NCBI GenBank assembly: GCA_902168205.1
Contig: CABHOK010000011.1
Span: 1-64,000, forward strand
Reading direction: 5' to 3'
Origin: an uncultured Chitinophaga sp.
GTDB taxonomy: Bacteria > Bacteroidota > Bacteroidia > Cytophagales > Cyclobacteriaceae
DNA length: 64,000 bases
Of the stretch, positions 8,684-18,800 are shown piece after piece; position 1 is the first letter of the stretch; every line of letters begins with the position of its first letter. Under the pieces are notes generated by a model. It had not been told where the DNA came from and made no database searches. It saw only the letters and a list, made by a program, of their open reading frames with translations. The position numbers and the translations under genes were made by a program.

Positions 8684-8747
8684 CACAAAGAAGGAGCAAA
8701 GGTTTACAAAGGGAAATTTCTCTGCGTAACGCTGTGCCTTCTTTGTG
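8684..8747. repeat. inverted repeat CACAAAGAAGG / CCTTCTTTGTG
   Basis: There are exact 11-bp arms at 8684-8694 and 8737-8747, with additional GGCAC/GTGCC pairing just inside the right arm. It directly precedes the 50-bp direct repeat copy B. The function is unknown. Confidence 0.7.
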
Positions 8748-8750
8748 ATT

Positions 8751-8800
8751 TGTGTAATGGATTTAATTCACGGATAACGATTCACTGTTAACGGATAACG
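8751..8800. repeat. 50-bp direct repeat, copy B
   Basis: This is the same orientation and nearly the same sequence as 7966-8015. The 30 bp from CACGGATAACG onwards are almost identical. It lies just before the end of the rimK-like gene. Confidence 0.85.
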
Positions 8801-8812
8801 TCAGGTCAGTCA

Positions 8813-9721
8813 TCAGGCATTAACCTTATCCTTCTGAATCTTCTTCTTCGTAGCGTGCTTTTCTACGAAGCGAACAATTTTACCGGCAATGTCTACCTTG
8901 GTGGCGGCTTCGATACCTTCCAGTCCGGGAGATGAATTTACTTCTATAATAAGCGGTCCGCGTTTCGAGGGTAACATATCAACACCGGCTATGCTGAGTC
9001 CTACTTTTTTAGCGGCTGTTATAGCAGCATGTTTTTCGGTGCGGCTCAGTTTAATTACCTCGGCAACACCTCCGCGGTGGAGGTTCGAGCGGAACTCACC
9101 GTCTTTGGCTTGCCTGCGCATGGCACCTACAACTTCACCATCTACTACAAAAGCACGGATGTCGGCACCTTTCGCTTCTTTTACAAACTCTTGTATAATG
9201 ATGCGGGCATGTACACCGTGAAAAGCTTCGATTACCGATTGAGCTGCTTTTTTATTTTCGGCCAGCACTACACCAAGCCCCTGTGTGCCTTCGAGAAGTT
9301 TTATAATTACCGGGGCACCCCCTACAGCATCGATGGAATCTTCAGCATCAGCCGAGTAGTCCATAAATATAGTCTTGGGTAAGCCGAGGCCTGCGCGCGA
9401 AAGTATCTGGAGACTTCTCAGTTTGTCACGCGAGCGTATCAACGCCTGCGATTCAACGGCAGAGAAAACTTTCATCATCTCGAACTGGCGCACAACGGCT
9501 GCACCATAAAATGTTACTGAGGCACCGATACGTGGTATAATAGCATCGAAGTAATCCAGCTTGCGTCCCTGATACAGCACCACCGGATTTTTCTTTTCAA
9601 TGAATAGCACGCACTTCATGTGATCAATAATTTCTACGGTATGGCCGTGCTTCTCACAGGCTTCTTTCAGGCGAAGCGTAGAATATAATTTTGGATTGCG
9701 TGACAGTATAGCAATGTTCAT
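8813..9721 (-). CDS. rimK: RimK-family ATP-grasp glutamate ligase
   Basis: This 302-aa ATP-grasp enzyme of the RimK family adds glutamate residues to a protein C-terminus (ribosomal protein S6 in E. coli) or to related acceptors. The N-terminal preATP domain begins [10 protein letters not shown]. The ATP-grasp core includes [13 protein letters not shown] near residue 140, [15 protein letters not shown] and the metal motif [12 protein letters not shown] near residue 262. A rimB-like gene ends 10 bp upstream, so the two are cotranscribed. The length matches E. coli RimK (300 aa). Confidence 0.93.
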   Translation of the reverse strand: MNIAILSRNPKLYSTLRLKEACEKHGHTVEIIDHMKCVLFIEKKNPVVLYQGRKLDYFDAIIPRIGASVTFYGAAVVRQFEMMKVFSAVESQALIRSRDKLRSLQILSRAGLGLPKTIFMDYSADAEDSIDAVGGAPVIIKLLEGTQGLGVVLAENKKAAQSVIEAFHGVHARIIIQEFVKEAKGADIRAFVVDGEVVGAMRRQAKDGEFRSNLHRGGVAEVIKLSRTEKHAAITAAKKVGLSIAGVDMLPSKRGPLIIEVNSSPGLEGIEAATKVDIAGKIVRFVEKHATKKKIQKDKVNA

Positions 9722-9731
9722 ACAAAGCGTC

Positions 9732-10187
9732 TTAGCCTCTTTTTTGTTTTTTTAAAGTACGATGCAGTTTTTGTTTTTCGCGAAAAGAAAGGTTCTTCTT
9801 TTTTACGTCAATGATAAAGCGGTTGCGCAAGATCTTTCGTCCTATTAAGATCGGAAATTTAAGTGAACCCCGGTTACTGAGCGAGAATTCTGTAGTTATT
9901 TCTTCGTTAAAAATTTTTAACGTTGTAACAATCACAAATCTTCGTTCCACCTCACCAAAAGAATTTTTAATATTTCGTATCTGGTAATCGGAGGTAGTAA
10001 ATTTCATGCCTGTAAATTCCGGATGTTCTTCGTCCAGCAGAATAAATTCAAGTTTCCCACCAACAACTTCTGCCTTATGGCAATGCAGGCTACTGGTATA
10101 GGCACCAGTATCAATTTTAGCATGGATATTAATCAAGCCGAACTCGGGCAGATCAACGCGGTCGTAGCGTCCAAGAATCTTTTGCAT
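9732..10187 (-). CDS. rimB: RimB-like retropepsin-type protease
   Basis: This is about 151 aa from ATG 10187. It belongs to the ATP-dependent zinc protease/RimB family, a retropepsin-like fold, and shows [13 protein letters not shown] near residues 23-35 with the catalytic Asp-Thr-Gly-Ala. [12 protein letters not shown] follows near residue 105 and the C-terminus is basic. In Pseudomonas, RimB acts with RimK to shape glutamate tails on S6. The frame extends to 10253, but the first codons lie within the terminator of the next gene, so the internal ATG is preferred. ATG 10226 is also possible. Confidence 0.82.
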   Translation of the reverse strand: MQKILGRYDRVDLPEFGLINIHAKIDTGAYTSSLHCHKAEVVGGKLEFILLDEEHPEFTGMKFTTSDYQIRNIKNSFGEVERRFVIVTTLKIFNEEITTEFSLSNRGSLKFPILIGRKILRNRFIIDVKKKNLSFREKQKLHRTLKKQKRG

Positions 10188-10230
10188 TGACGGATAATTG
10201 CTGGGCGAAATATAAATAGCCGACATCAGT

Positions 10231-10270
10231 TTAAAAAAGTTATGCCACCGCAATATTGCAGTGGCATAAC
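10231..10270 (-). terminator. strong terminator after DUF2911 gene
   Basis: GTTATGCCAC (10239-10248) and GTGGCATAAC (10261-10270) are exact complements. The loop itself is nearly palindromic (GCAATATTGC). Read on the minus strand, the hairpin is followed by TTTTTT. Confidence 0.85.
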
Positions 10271-10327
10271 CGTTTGTTTGTATACTGTCCTTATATATAC
10301 AAGGCAGCGAAAAAATATAGGTAATTC

Positions 10328-10831
10328 CTAGCCCTTGGCTTTAACCGCAACGGCTGTATTCTCCCACTTCATTACAATTTCATCTTTCACTACGCTGATG
10401 TTAAATGTTTCTACAAAAGCCGGTGCTTTCGAAGGTTTAACTTTTACACGCAGTACATCGTCTTTGTCTTTATAATTATAGGCACCCCACTGCTTGGTGT
10501 CGCTGTTGAAGATAACAGTCCACTCACTTTCGCCTGGTATAGTGAACAAAGCATATTTACCGGCAGCCAGTTCTTTTCCTTCTATTTTAACAGGCTTGTC
10601 GAATTCAATGGTGGTAGCTTCGTTTGCTCCGGTTCTCCATACTTCACCGAAAGGAACCAGGCCGCCCATAATTTTACGACCGCGTGCAGAAGGCTGGCAA
10701 TAAACAACTTTTACATTGGCAGCCCCGATCTTTCCGGAAGCTTCTGCTTTAGGACTCGCAGGTTTGTCTTGCGCAAACACAGCAGTGATCATGGTTGCGA
10801 ATGCGAGCGTTAAGAATGCTATTCTTTTCAT
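10328..10831 (-). CDS. exported DUF2911-domain protein
   Basis: This 167-aa protein has a signal peptide (residues 1-20, cleaved after F-A-Q). The DUF2911 core is seen as Y-C-Q-P-S-A-R-G-R, P-F-G-E-V-W-R-T-G-A-N-E-A-T and L-A-A-G-K-Y-A-L-F-T-I-P-G. The family is common in Bacteroidota and has no assigned biochemical role; a periplasmic or outer-membrane-facing location is likely. It stands alone, with a strong terminator after it and a second hairpin upstream (10875-10899). Confidence 0.9.
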   Translation of the reverse strand: MKRIAFLTLAFATMITAVFAQDKPASPKAEASGKIGAANVKVVYCQPSARGRKIMGGLVPFGEVWRTGANEATTIEFDKPVKIEGKELAAGKYALFTIPGESEWTVIFNSDTKQWGAYNYKDKDDVLRVKVKPSKAPAFVETFNISVVKDEIVMKWENTAVAVKAKG

Positions 10832-11439
10832 GGTTTTTGTTTGGTTTTAATTTAACAATGGTGATATACGCAAAAGTGCCTCCGATGGCCGGAGGCACTA
10901 ACACAAATATTATAATATTACCTGTAAACTTCTTTTTAGAACGCGACACGAAGAGCAAAAGTTACTTCAACGGTAATTTTTAACAATTTATTTACGAATG
11001 GTTTCTGATTTTCGGAATTCGCTTCTATTTTCCACCCCGGTACATGCCGAACGCTTACCGTTTATCCTGACTCCGTCTACCCGACAACTATATAATTGAA
11101 TGCGGGAAATGCGTTCTGTTGGAAGCAGAACATCGTAAAATCACCAGATTTTATAGAGTACCAGGCTTCAGATCATTCGGTATATTTCTTTGGATCAATT
11201 TACAGTACGATTAACCCCCTATAAGAATGTTTCTGGTGCAAACATCTTTACCCCGATCGCTGTGTGAGTTCATCTGTAAAAAGAGTATATACATCCTGCC
11301 GGGTGTGTTGCGCTCTTTTACGAATTACACGCATTGCCTGACAACCGGTATCAAATTACCGCTGACAAACACACAAGCTTTCAGCTGCAAAGTATAGTAA
11401 GTGGCGGCTTTATCAAACAATCAGATTAACCCCAGACCT
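10832..11439. other. 608-bp intergenic region with hairpins
   Basis: No convincing gene is seen. The region contains a perfect hairpin at 10875-10899 and two short hairpins side by side: GTTCTG/CAGAAC at 11113-11131 and TAAAATC/GATTTTA at 11136-11153. It separates two divergently transcribed genes and should hold both promoters. It is long enough to encode a small RNA. Confidence 0.5.
10875..10899 (-). terminator. orphan terminator-like hairpin upstream of DUF2911 gene
   Basis: AGTGCCTCCG (10875-10884) and CGGAGGCACT (10890-10899) are exact complements with a 5-base loop. On the minus strand they are followed by TTTTGCG. No minus-strand gene ends here, so it may be a 5'-leader structure or the end of a small RNA. 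Confidence 0.5.
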
Positions 11440-13461
11440 ATGTTGAAATATATACTTTCCGCCTCGGCTATCGTGTTGATGGCGTTTACACCATTGCCAG
11501 TAAAAGATAAACCCGCCAATACTTTTGTGCAGCCGGTATACCAGGAACTGCCGCTCGGCAGTATAAAACCAAAAGGCTGGCTGTTGCAACAATTGCAGAT
11601 TATGAGCAAGGGTTCAACCGGACACCTTGATGAAGTACACGCCAAGATTGCCAACGACAACGGCTGGCTCGGTGGTAAAGGTGATGGCTGGGAAGAAACT
11701 CCGTATTGGTTAGACGGTGCTGTACCACTTGCCTATTTACTGGACGATGCAGCATTGAAAACAAAAGTGTTGAAGTATATCGAGTGGACATTGAAATCAC
11801 AACGTCCTTCCGGATACTTTGGTCCAATCACGAAACCGGAGCGCGAACAAAATATACAGATCACTGCCGATAACTGCGAAGCTGGTGAGGACTGGTGGCC
11901 GAAGATGGTAATGCTGAAAGTAATGCAGCAATATTACGAAGCAACCAATGACCAACGTGTAATAACTTTCATGACACGCTATTTCCAATACCAGATGAAA
12001 TCGCTGAAGACTTGTCCTATTGGTAAATGGACCGAGTGGGCAACTTCACGTGGTACGGATAATGAGATGATCATCCAATGGCTATATATGATCACGAAAG
12101 ATAAAGCGCTGCTGGACCTTGCTGCCCAAATAGAAGCGCAAAGCTTTACATGGAGCACGTGGTTCGGCAATCGCGATTGGGTAATGCACGCTGCTGCGAA
12201 TCAAACTGATGAACACTGGATGAGTCGCCATGCGGTAAATATAGGGATGGCACTTAAGTCGCCCGCTATAAATTATCAGCGCGCTGGTGATTCGCTATAC
12301 CTGAAACAATTGAAGACCGGCTGGAACGACCTGATGTTATTGCATGGTTTACCCATGGGTATATTTTCAGGAGATGAAGACCTGCACGGCAATGATCCTA
12401 CACAAGGTGTCGAATTGTGTGCTATTGTAGAATCGATGTACTCGCTGGAGAAGATCATTTCCATTACCGGAGATATACACTATATGGATGCGCTCGAACG
12501 CATGACGTTCAATGCACTACCCACACAAACATCAGACGACTATAATAACAAACAGTATTTCCAGATAGCAAACCAGGTGGAGGTATCGCGCGGTGTGTTT
12601 GATTTTTCGTTACCGTTCGATCGTGGCATGAACAACGTATTCGGTTTGCGCAGTGGCTATACCTGCTGCACCTCGAACATGCACCAGGGCTGGACTAAAT
12701 TTACCACGCACCTGTGGTATGCCACTCCGCAGGGAGGACTTGCAGCGTTGGAATATAGTCCCAACGAAATCACGACCACTATAAAAAGCGAGCGCATTAC
12801 TATCTCAGAAGAAACAAATTATCCGTTTGAGGATGTGATCAACTTTAAGTTTGCCATGAAGAAACCGGTAACCATGCCGTTGCAACTGCGCATACCAGCC
12901 TGGTGCAAGGAAGCGATTGTTACGCTTAACGGTAAACAACTGCGCACAGCCAACGGAGGACAGATTATTACGATTGAGCAAACCTGGAAGAATAAAGATA
13001 TACTCACACTGCAATTGCCGATGGAAGTAACTACTTCAAACTGGGCAAAAAATTCAAGAGCCGTTGAGCGGGGACCGCTGGTATATGCATTGAAGCTGGG
13101 TGAACGCTGGGAGAAAAGTAATGAACCTGCCGAAGGAGATTACTATAGTGTATACCCGACCGAGGCGTGGAACTATGGTTTGTTACAGGAGGCTATCAAT
13201 AATCCGAAAGCAAAACTGCAGGTAACCGTGCAGCCGGTGGCTACTCCGTTTATCTGGAACCAGCAGCATGCACCCATAACCATAACAGCACCGGCCCGGA
13301 AGATACCCGATTGGAAAGTGGTGAACGGTGTTGCCCATCAGCCGATAACCAATCGTACCAATGTATACCAGGGAGAAACCGGAAAAGAAGTTGAGACAAT
13401 ATCGCTGATACCGTATGGATGTACCAAGGTGCGAATCGTTGCATTTCCTGTAGTAAAGTAA
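11440..13461 (+). CDS. exported GH127-like beta-L-arabinofuranosidase family protein (DUF1680)
   Basis: This is about 673 aa from ATG 11440; an upstream GTG at 11401 adds residues without signal-peptide character. A hydrophobic leader (about residues 2-20) indicates export. The body has an (alpha/alpha)6 barrel and a beta-sandwich tail, as in the GH127/DUF1680 superfamily. Family zinc-site features are visible as G-V-E-L-C (Glu-x-Cys) and G-Y-T-C-C-T-S-N (adjacent Cys pair), which in GH127 hold zinc and supply the catalytic cysteine. A plant-derived arabinan or hydroxyproline-glycan substrate is plausible but not shown. The stop is 1 bp from the converging tamL gene. Confidence 0.85.
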   Translation: MLKYILSASAIVLMAFTPLPVKDKPANTFVQPVYQELPLGSIKPKGWLLQQLQIMSKGSTGHLDEVHAKIANDNGWLGGKGDGWEETPYWLDGAVPLAYLLDDAALKTKVLKYIEWTLKSQRPSGYFGPITKPEREQNIQITADNCEAGEDWWPKMVMLKVMQQYYEATNDQRVITFMTRYFQYQMKSLKTCPIGKWTEWATSRGTDNEMIIQWLYMITKDKALLDLAAQIEAQSFTWSTWFGNRDWVMHAAANQTDEHWMSRHAVNIGMALKSPAINYQRAGDSLYLKQLKTGWNDLMLLHGLPMGIFSGDEDLHGNDPTQGVELCAIVESMYSLEKIISITGDIHYMDALERMTFNALPTQTSDDYNNKQYFQIANQVEVSRGVFDFSLPFDRGMNNVFGLRSGYTCCTSNMHQGWTKFTTHLWYATPQGGLAALEYSPNEITTTIKSERITISEETNYPFEDVINFKFAMKKPVTMPLQLRIPAWCKEAIVTLNGKQLRTANGGQIITIEQTWKNKDILTLQLPMEVTTSNWAKNSRAVERGPLVYALKLGERWEKSNEPAEGDYYSVYPTEAWNYGLLQEAINNPKAKLQVTVQPVATPFIWNQQHAPITITAPARKIPDWKVVNGVAHQPITNRTNVYQGETGKEVETISLIPYGCTKVRIVAFPVVK

Positions 13462-13462
13462 A

Positions 13463-15817
13463 TCAGAATGGATAGCCGATAGCAATGTTGAACACAATAT
13501 TGTCACCACGCCACGAAGAACTGCCGAAGTCTATATCTTTTGTTACCCAGCCTTCGGCAGGTCTTCGCAGTGGGAAGGCTACATCAAAACGTAACACAAA
13601 AAAGCTGAAGTCGAAGCGAAGTCCAGCACCAGTACCTACTGCGAGTTGTTTCAGAAATGTATCCTTGTCGAATACGCCTTCGGGACGCTGATTATCGTCA
13701 TCGCGAAGCAGCCAGATGTTACCGGCGTCAACGAACATGGCACCTTTCAGTGACTTGATGATATCGAACCGATATTCAACATTCCCTTCGAGCTTCATAT
13801 CTCCGCGCTGATCGATGAAACGCAACGTATCACTGGGATTTGCGAGTACATCATACGCACCCGGGCCAATCGATCGTGCCGGGAACGCCCGTATACTGTT
13901 GGAACCACCAATAGCAAACTGTTTAATATAGGGCATGGTATTCGAATTGCCAAAGGCATAGCCCGTGCCCACAATAAGGCGTGTAGCCAGTTTGTTGTGT
14001 TCGTCCATAGCCCAATAGTAACGCACGTCTACATCGCCGCGTACATATTGTGAGTAGGGGAGATGAAAGATTTCATAATTGTCTTCTCTTTCATTTTTCT
14101 CAATAGCGTGCTGAATCGTGTGCAGCAGATTGCCGGCTACATCTATATTTCCGTTGAAGTAAAAATTGTGTTTGCGGTATTTGCGTTCTTCGTAACGCTG
14201 CGTTATGTTTTCGGATAACTGCGTATTGATAGTATAGGAGTAACGCGTACCAATGATGAACTGATCGTCAAACGAGCTTTCCAGCACCGGATTTTCTTTC
14301 AGCAGATCCTCGAAGATCTGGGAACGTTTATCCGTTTTCAAAAACGTTATATCAATGGGAAACAGCTCGTGCGATTTCGATATACTCTCTCTCCAGTTAT
14401 AGCCATACCCTGCATTAAAAGAGTTGATCCTGAAATAGCCTACACGGTTTTGGAAATTATAGCCCAGCTTGAATTGTGTCTTTGGTAAATAACGTCTTGA
14501 ATTATAGTCGATGTGGATGGGTGATATAAACCGTGGCACAGTAAGACTTGATTCAATTCCCATTTCAAACGAATTGAGCGCGCCTGATGTCTGCCGGTTT
14601 ATCTGTACTTCATAGGAAGTGTTCAGTTTCAATTGAAACAACTCGGAACCGCGCAGAAAATTCCGGTTGGTAAGTGTAAAGGCTACACCCGGTCCGACAA
14701 AGTTATTGGATTTGGACACTGCCTGTACTTCAGCGCGCAGCGATTTTTTCTTCAACGGTGTAAGGTATATATCGGCATCCAGCATAGCCGAATCCGTTCG
14801 GGCCGACTCGAGAAACTTGATGTTTACAAACTTGAACGCACCCAGCCCCATCAGGTGAATCAAGGTGAAATCATGTGCTTCGCGGCTATAGATCTTACCC
14901 TTCTTTAAATTGATAACATCGGTAATGATCTCCGGACGAAAAAAATGTTTTTTGTCGATATAGTAATAATTATTGACAAGGGTTGTATCGGCTGGGGCCT
15001 GTACCGTACTGTCCATAGACAAAATATAGTCAGGGTATACATTGATTTTGTTCAGCCGGTAAATTCGCTTCGCCCGATCCGGTATATTATCCTCCAGTTT
15101 TAGCGTCAGGTCTACCTTGCGTTTCCCTACAGTGCTATCGGCTTCAAACACCAGGTACTTGTCGTCAAAGTAATAGAAACCATAGTTCTCTACTTCTTCC
15201 TCGATGCGCACCTGTTCAGCCTGCATGCGCCCGAGGTCATAACGTCTTCCGGTATCCAGCAGCGATTCATTTTTGAGTGATTCAATGATCGCGGCATAAA
15301 CACTATCCTTTACCTTGGGATATTCAATACTGCGAAGACGATACGGCCGGTATAGTATTACATCGTAAATTACCTTGCTATTCTTGCCTTTGGTAACAAC
15401 TTTACTTTTAACCGTAGAGCGAAAGTATCCTTCATTCTGCAATTGTCCTTGTAATGTCTTGGCCGTGCGATCGGGAGTTGTCTCACTCATTAACACCGGT
15501 GTATCACCTAATTTATACTTTAGGAAATTACGAAAGCCACCCTTTTTCTTTTTTGGTGTACCCGCTATATAATATAGCCATACGCCGGGGCGTGACCCGA
15601 GAAGCTTTGCGTTGGGTTTCGGGTTTATAAAGGTCTGCAGTTCACTCTCCAGTATTCTCTTTCTGCCTACACGCCCTTGCGGTGTCTCAAATTTTATAAC
15701 AGCTCCGTTGTAAAATGCTTCACCTTCCTTCAGATATTTTGTACCGGTACATGAAGCCAGCAGCATTGCCGTGAACGTCAGGATGCCGATCATGAAAGGT
15801 ATACGATGTATGCGCAT
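13463..15817 (-). CDS. tamL: TamL: lipoprotein BamA/TamA-family outer-membrane assembly factor
   Basis: This is about 784 aa from ATG 15817. The signal peptide ends in a lipobox (L-L-A-S-C, Cys23). POTRA-like repeats lie in the N half, and the C-terminal half is an Omp85 beta-barrel ending in aromatic F (I-A-I-G-Y-P-F). Bacteroidota carry such a lipoprotein TamA relative, called TamL. The start at 15817 leaves 4 bp after the tamB stop, so the pair is one transcription unit. Upstream in-frame starts to 15865 would overlap tamB and lack a leader. Expected role: outer-membrane protein or lipid trafficking with TamB. Confidence 0.9.
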   Translation of the reverse strand: MRIHRIPFMIGILTFTAMLLASCTGTKYLKEGEAFYNGAVIKFETPQGRVGRKRILESELQTFINPKPNAKLLGSRPGVWLYYIAGTPKKKKGGFRNFLKYKLGDTPVLMSETTPDRTAKTLQGQLQNEGYFRSTVKSKVVTKGKNSKVIYDVILYRPYRLRSIEYPKVKDSVYAAIIESLKNESLLDTGRRYDLGRMQAEQVRIEEEVENYGFYYFDDKYLVFEADSTVGKRKVDLTLKLEDNIPDRAKRIYRLNKINVYPDYILSMDSTVQAPADTTLVNNYYYIDKKHFFRPEIITDVINLKKGKIYSREAHDFTLIHLMGLGAFKFVNIKFLESARTDSAMLDADIYLTPLKKKSLRAEVQAVSKSNNFVGPGVAFTLTNRNFLRGSELFQLKLNTSYEVQINRQTSGALNSFEMGIESSLTVPRFISPIHIDYNSRRYLPKTQFKLGYNFQNRVGYFRINSFNAGYGYNWRESISKSHELFPIDITFLKTDKRSQIFEDLLKENPVLESSFDDQFIIGTRYSYTINTQLSENITQRYEERKYRKHNFYFNGNIDVAGNLLHTIQHAIEKNEREDNYEIFHLPYSQYVRGDVDVRYYWAMDEHNKLATRLIVGTGYAFGNSNTMPYIKQFAIGGSNSIRAFPARSIGPGAYDVLANPSDTLRFIDQRGDMKLEGNVEYRFDIIKSLKGAMFVDAGNIWLLRDDDNQRPEGVFDKDTFLKQLAVGTGAGLRFDFSFFVLRFDVAFPLRRPAEGWVTKDIDFGSSSWRGDNIVFNIAIGYPF

Positions 15818-15821
15818 GGTA

Positions 15822-18800
15822 TCAGTTTTCCTTGGCATTGGCTTTGAATAATTCGCGGAACGCATCGTAATCTTTTATATAAATGAATCCGGCACCGGTC
15901 TCGATCAATTCACCATCGATCATATCATAATTACTGTTGCGGAAACCGGTAATGCGCAGCCGCCCGTCTTCCGTAAGTTTATACTCCAGCGCAAGGTCGC
16001 CTATATAGTCTGCGAAACCATTCTGATTGGAGGTACTACCTTCCACATCCAGGTTACCGGCTACTTTTACCACAAGCCTGTCGTTGAGTAACGTTTTGGA
16101 AACGCCCAATTGTAATTCAGTCTGTCCTTCGGCACGACCACTCGAATAGTCTTCGTATGATTTCACATCGAATGAGAGTTGCACACCCTTGATGTTTTCA
16201 GAAAGCCGGTTTAATTGATCGGTTAGTATTTTGCTTACACTGTTGCGTGCTGTAGACGCTACACCCGAGCCGCCACCTTCGCTCTCAAACGGGTTGTCGG
16301 AAATAAAACGTTTCAGTATCAACAATGCAAAGACTTGTTTGTTCAGATCAGACTCGCGTGTATTGATGTCTTTGATCTTCGCATATATACTTCCCGCAAA
16401 TGCATTTTGCTTGTCCTGCGGCATATCAAGCTGGAAACTTATAGCCGGCGAGAGTAAATTTCCTTCAATGATGAGGTATACCAGGAAGGGTAATCGTTGT
16501 TTATAGGATGCATCCTGTGTAGCAGACGGATCCTGGTTTGCCACCAGGTCAATGGGTGATGTATCCACCCGGAACAATGCACGAATGTTCATCTCGGGTT
16601 GCAGTATATTTCCGGTCCATGTAATCGTACTTCCTTTCTCAATGGAGAACTGCCGCTTTACAAGTTTATAGAACGAAAGGTTATAGGAACCTTGCGTGAT
16701 CTCGTAACGTCCGGACAACTGCATATCGCCTGTTTCATCTATACTAAAGGTAAGGGTTGAGTTACCCTGTACGGAAAGTTTATCACCGGTTACGGGGTCG
16801 ATGATGATGTTCAGTATCTCATCATCGTTAAGCTCTATATTGGCCGCCAGTTCTATACCGGTAAATTTGGAAGTCACGGTATCTTCCGGTTCGATGGAAG
16901 CCAGGAACGGATCTTTCACGGCATCACGATCTACAAACCGAACGATACCTTCCTGCTCGAGAATTGTCTTCTCCGTTTCCGGAACGACATAGGTAAATTC
17001 ACTTCCTTTACTCAGACTGGCATCGAGTTGTACTTTCGGAAAATCAGATGTACCGCTAACTCTTGCTTTCGCGTTGATGCGTACATTTCCATAGAAGAGA
17101 TCGTTGTCGTCTTCAGTCGTGTTGATCACCTGGAAGTTCTCTGCGTTCAACGTAAGACCGAGATCGTATGAGTTAAATGTATTCGGGCGCACCGTACCTT
17201 CAATAAGTGCTGTATTTCCTTTGTCATCTTTGATCCTGAACTTATTCAATGCAATGCCGGAACGATTCAGACGAATACTTTCATCCTCCAGTATAAATTT
17301 ACTGCCGATGATCGTTGGCGTTAATTCGGCATTTTTAAAAGTAAGTATACCTTCAATATCCGGGTTGTCGGTATACCCTTCAATACGCACTTCACCCACA
17401 AGCTGTCCTTTCATGTTCTTTACCTGCTTCATCGTGAGCGGTTCGACAGCTGCTATATTGAAGCGATTGAGTGTGGTGGTAAAATGTACTTGTGGTTTTT
17501 CTTCGTTAGACGTTATATAGCCGGCTGCCTGCAAGTCCATATCGGTGCCCTCTACGCGCAAGTCTATATTAAAAGGACCAGTCGCGGTTTTTCCAAGTGC
17601 CAGTGCCAGGTCGCCCCACGATTGATCAAGTATAGCAAGTTTACGAATATAGAGCGTTGAATTAAAGGATCCTTGACGTGCCACGCCTATATTGAGATCG
17701 CCATCAATGATGCCGCTTACAGGTGTAGTACCTTCTACAACGCTGGTTATATTTTTAAGATCTACTTCATTAAATACTACGGTCATCGTTGTGTCGCGAT
17801 CTTCGCGTTTTAACAGAAGAATCCGCTCGTTACCTTTTGAAATATAGAAATTGTTAGGAGTCATGCCCCCGCCCGTAAAACGCAATGTGTTATAGAGCGG
17901 TATATTCCACGATTCATAGTTTAGTATTACCTGGTCTCGCAAGAAGCGGAATTGAAATGCATCTTCAAAACTGTTAAACACACCGCCTAGCATATACTTC
18001 TCGTGTTGCAGCGAATCGTATATAATAAAACGACTATAGATGGAATCGTTCATAACATTCCCCGATAACTTCAATGCTTCCATGCGTAGTGTATCATAAC
18101 GAACTTTCTGAACCAGAAAAGTATAGTCAAGTGATTGCTCATTGGATATAACTTTTAATCCGATCGAGTCCATTGCGAGCCCCGCGTAATTTATCTCGGC
18201 CAGCTTTACCGACATCCATAGTTTGTGTTCAGCACTGTTAAAGGCACCGGCAATTTCTCCGGGTACAAACGGATCGAGATCGGGGAAGATGATCTCGGTA
18301 AGCAGGTCAGTATTTTTAATAACCAGGTTGAAATCGAAATTCTGTGGATCGGCAGGCTTGTTGAAAACAGAATCGTGCAGCGAGAAATAGCGATGTATAT
18401 GTCGCTTGAGTGTTTCAGGCAAACTGAAGATGTTGATGTTACCTTTGAACTCACCAGAGAGTATATCTGAATTTACTGTGATCTCGCTTTGACCCTGCTG
18501 ATCGATGGAGGCGAATAACAACGAATCAACTGCATATAGTTTGGTGCCGTTAAAGATGGCCACTTTACGAATGTTCAGGTCGCCATTGATTACTTTGAAA
18601 TCGGCTGTAGCCAGATTTACATCAATTGTACCGCGGGCCCGTAACGGACGCTCCGATAAATTCAGGGCGCGAAAATCAGCATTGGCAAGGTCGAACTTGA
18701 AATCATAGCGCGGTATATCTTCATGGTAATCAAGATCACCTTCGAGCTTGAAGTTTAGATTTTTGTCATCCAGCTTCGCGATACCAGAGAAGAAATATTT

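Larger units (their letters stand above)
8465..8812. other. intergenic region with repeats
   Basis: No gene is supported here. The region holds a short CGTTATCCGTTATTCG word near 8595, an 11-bp inverted repeat (8684-8694 with 8737-8747, CACAAAGAAGG), and direct-repeat copy B (8751-8800). The stretch 8672-8747 resembles dispersed intergenic repeats. Confidence 0.7.

Noticed and set aside
8465-8686. N-terminal extension of the SpoIIAA-like frame
   Set aside because: The extra 74 codons lie in intergenic sequence with no domain character; ATG 8464 gives the whole domain.
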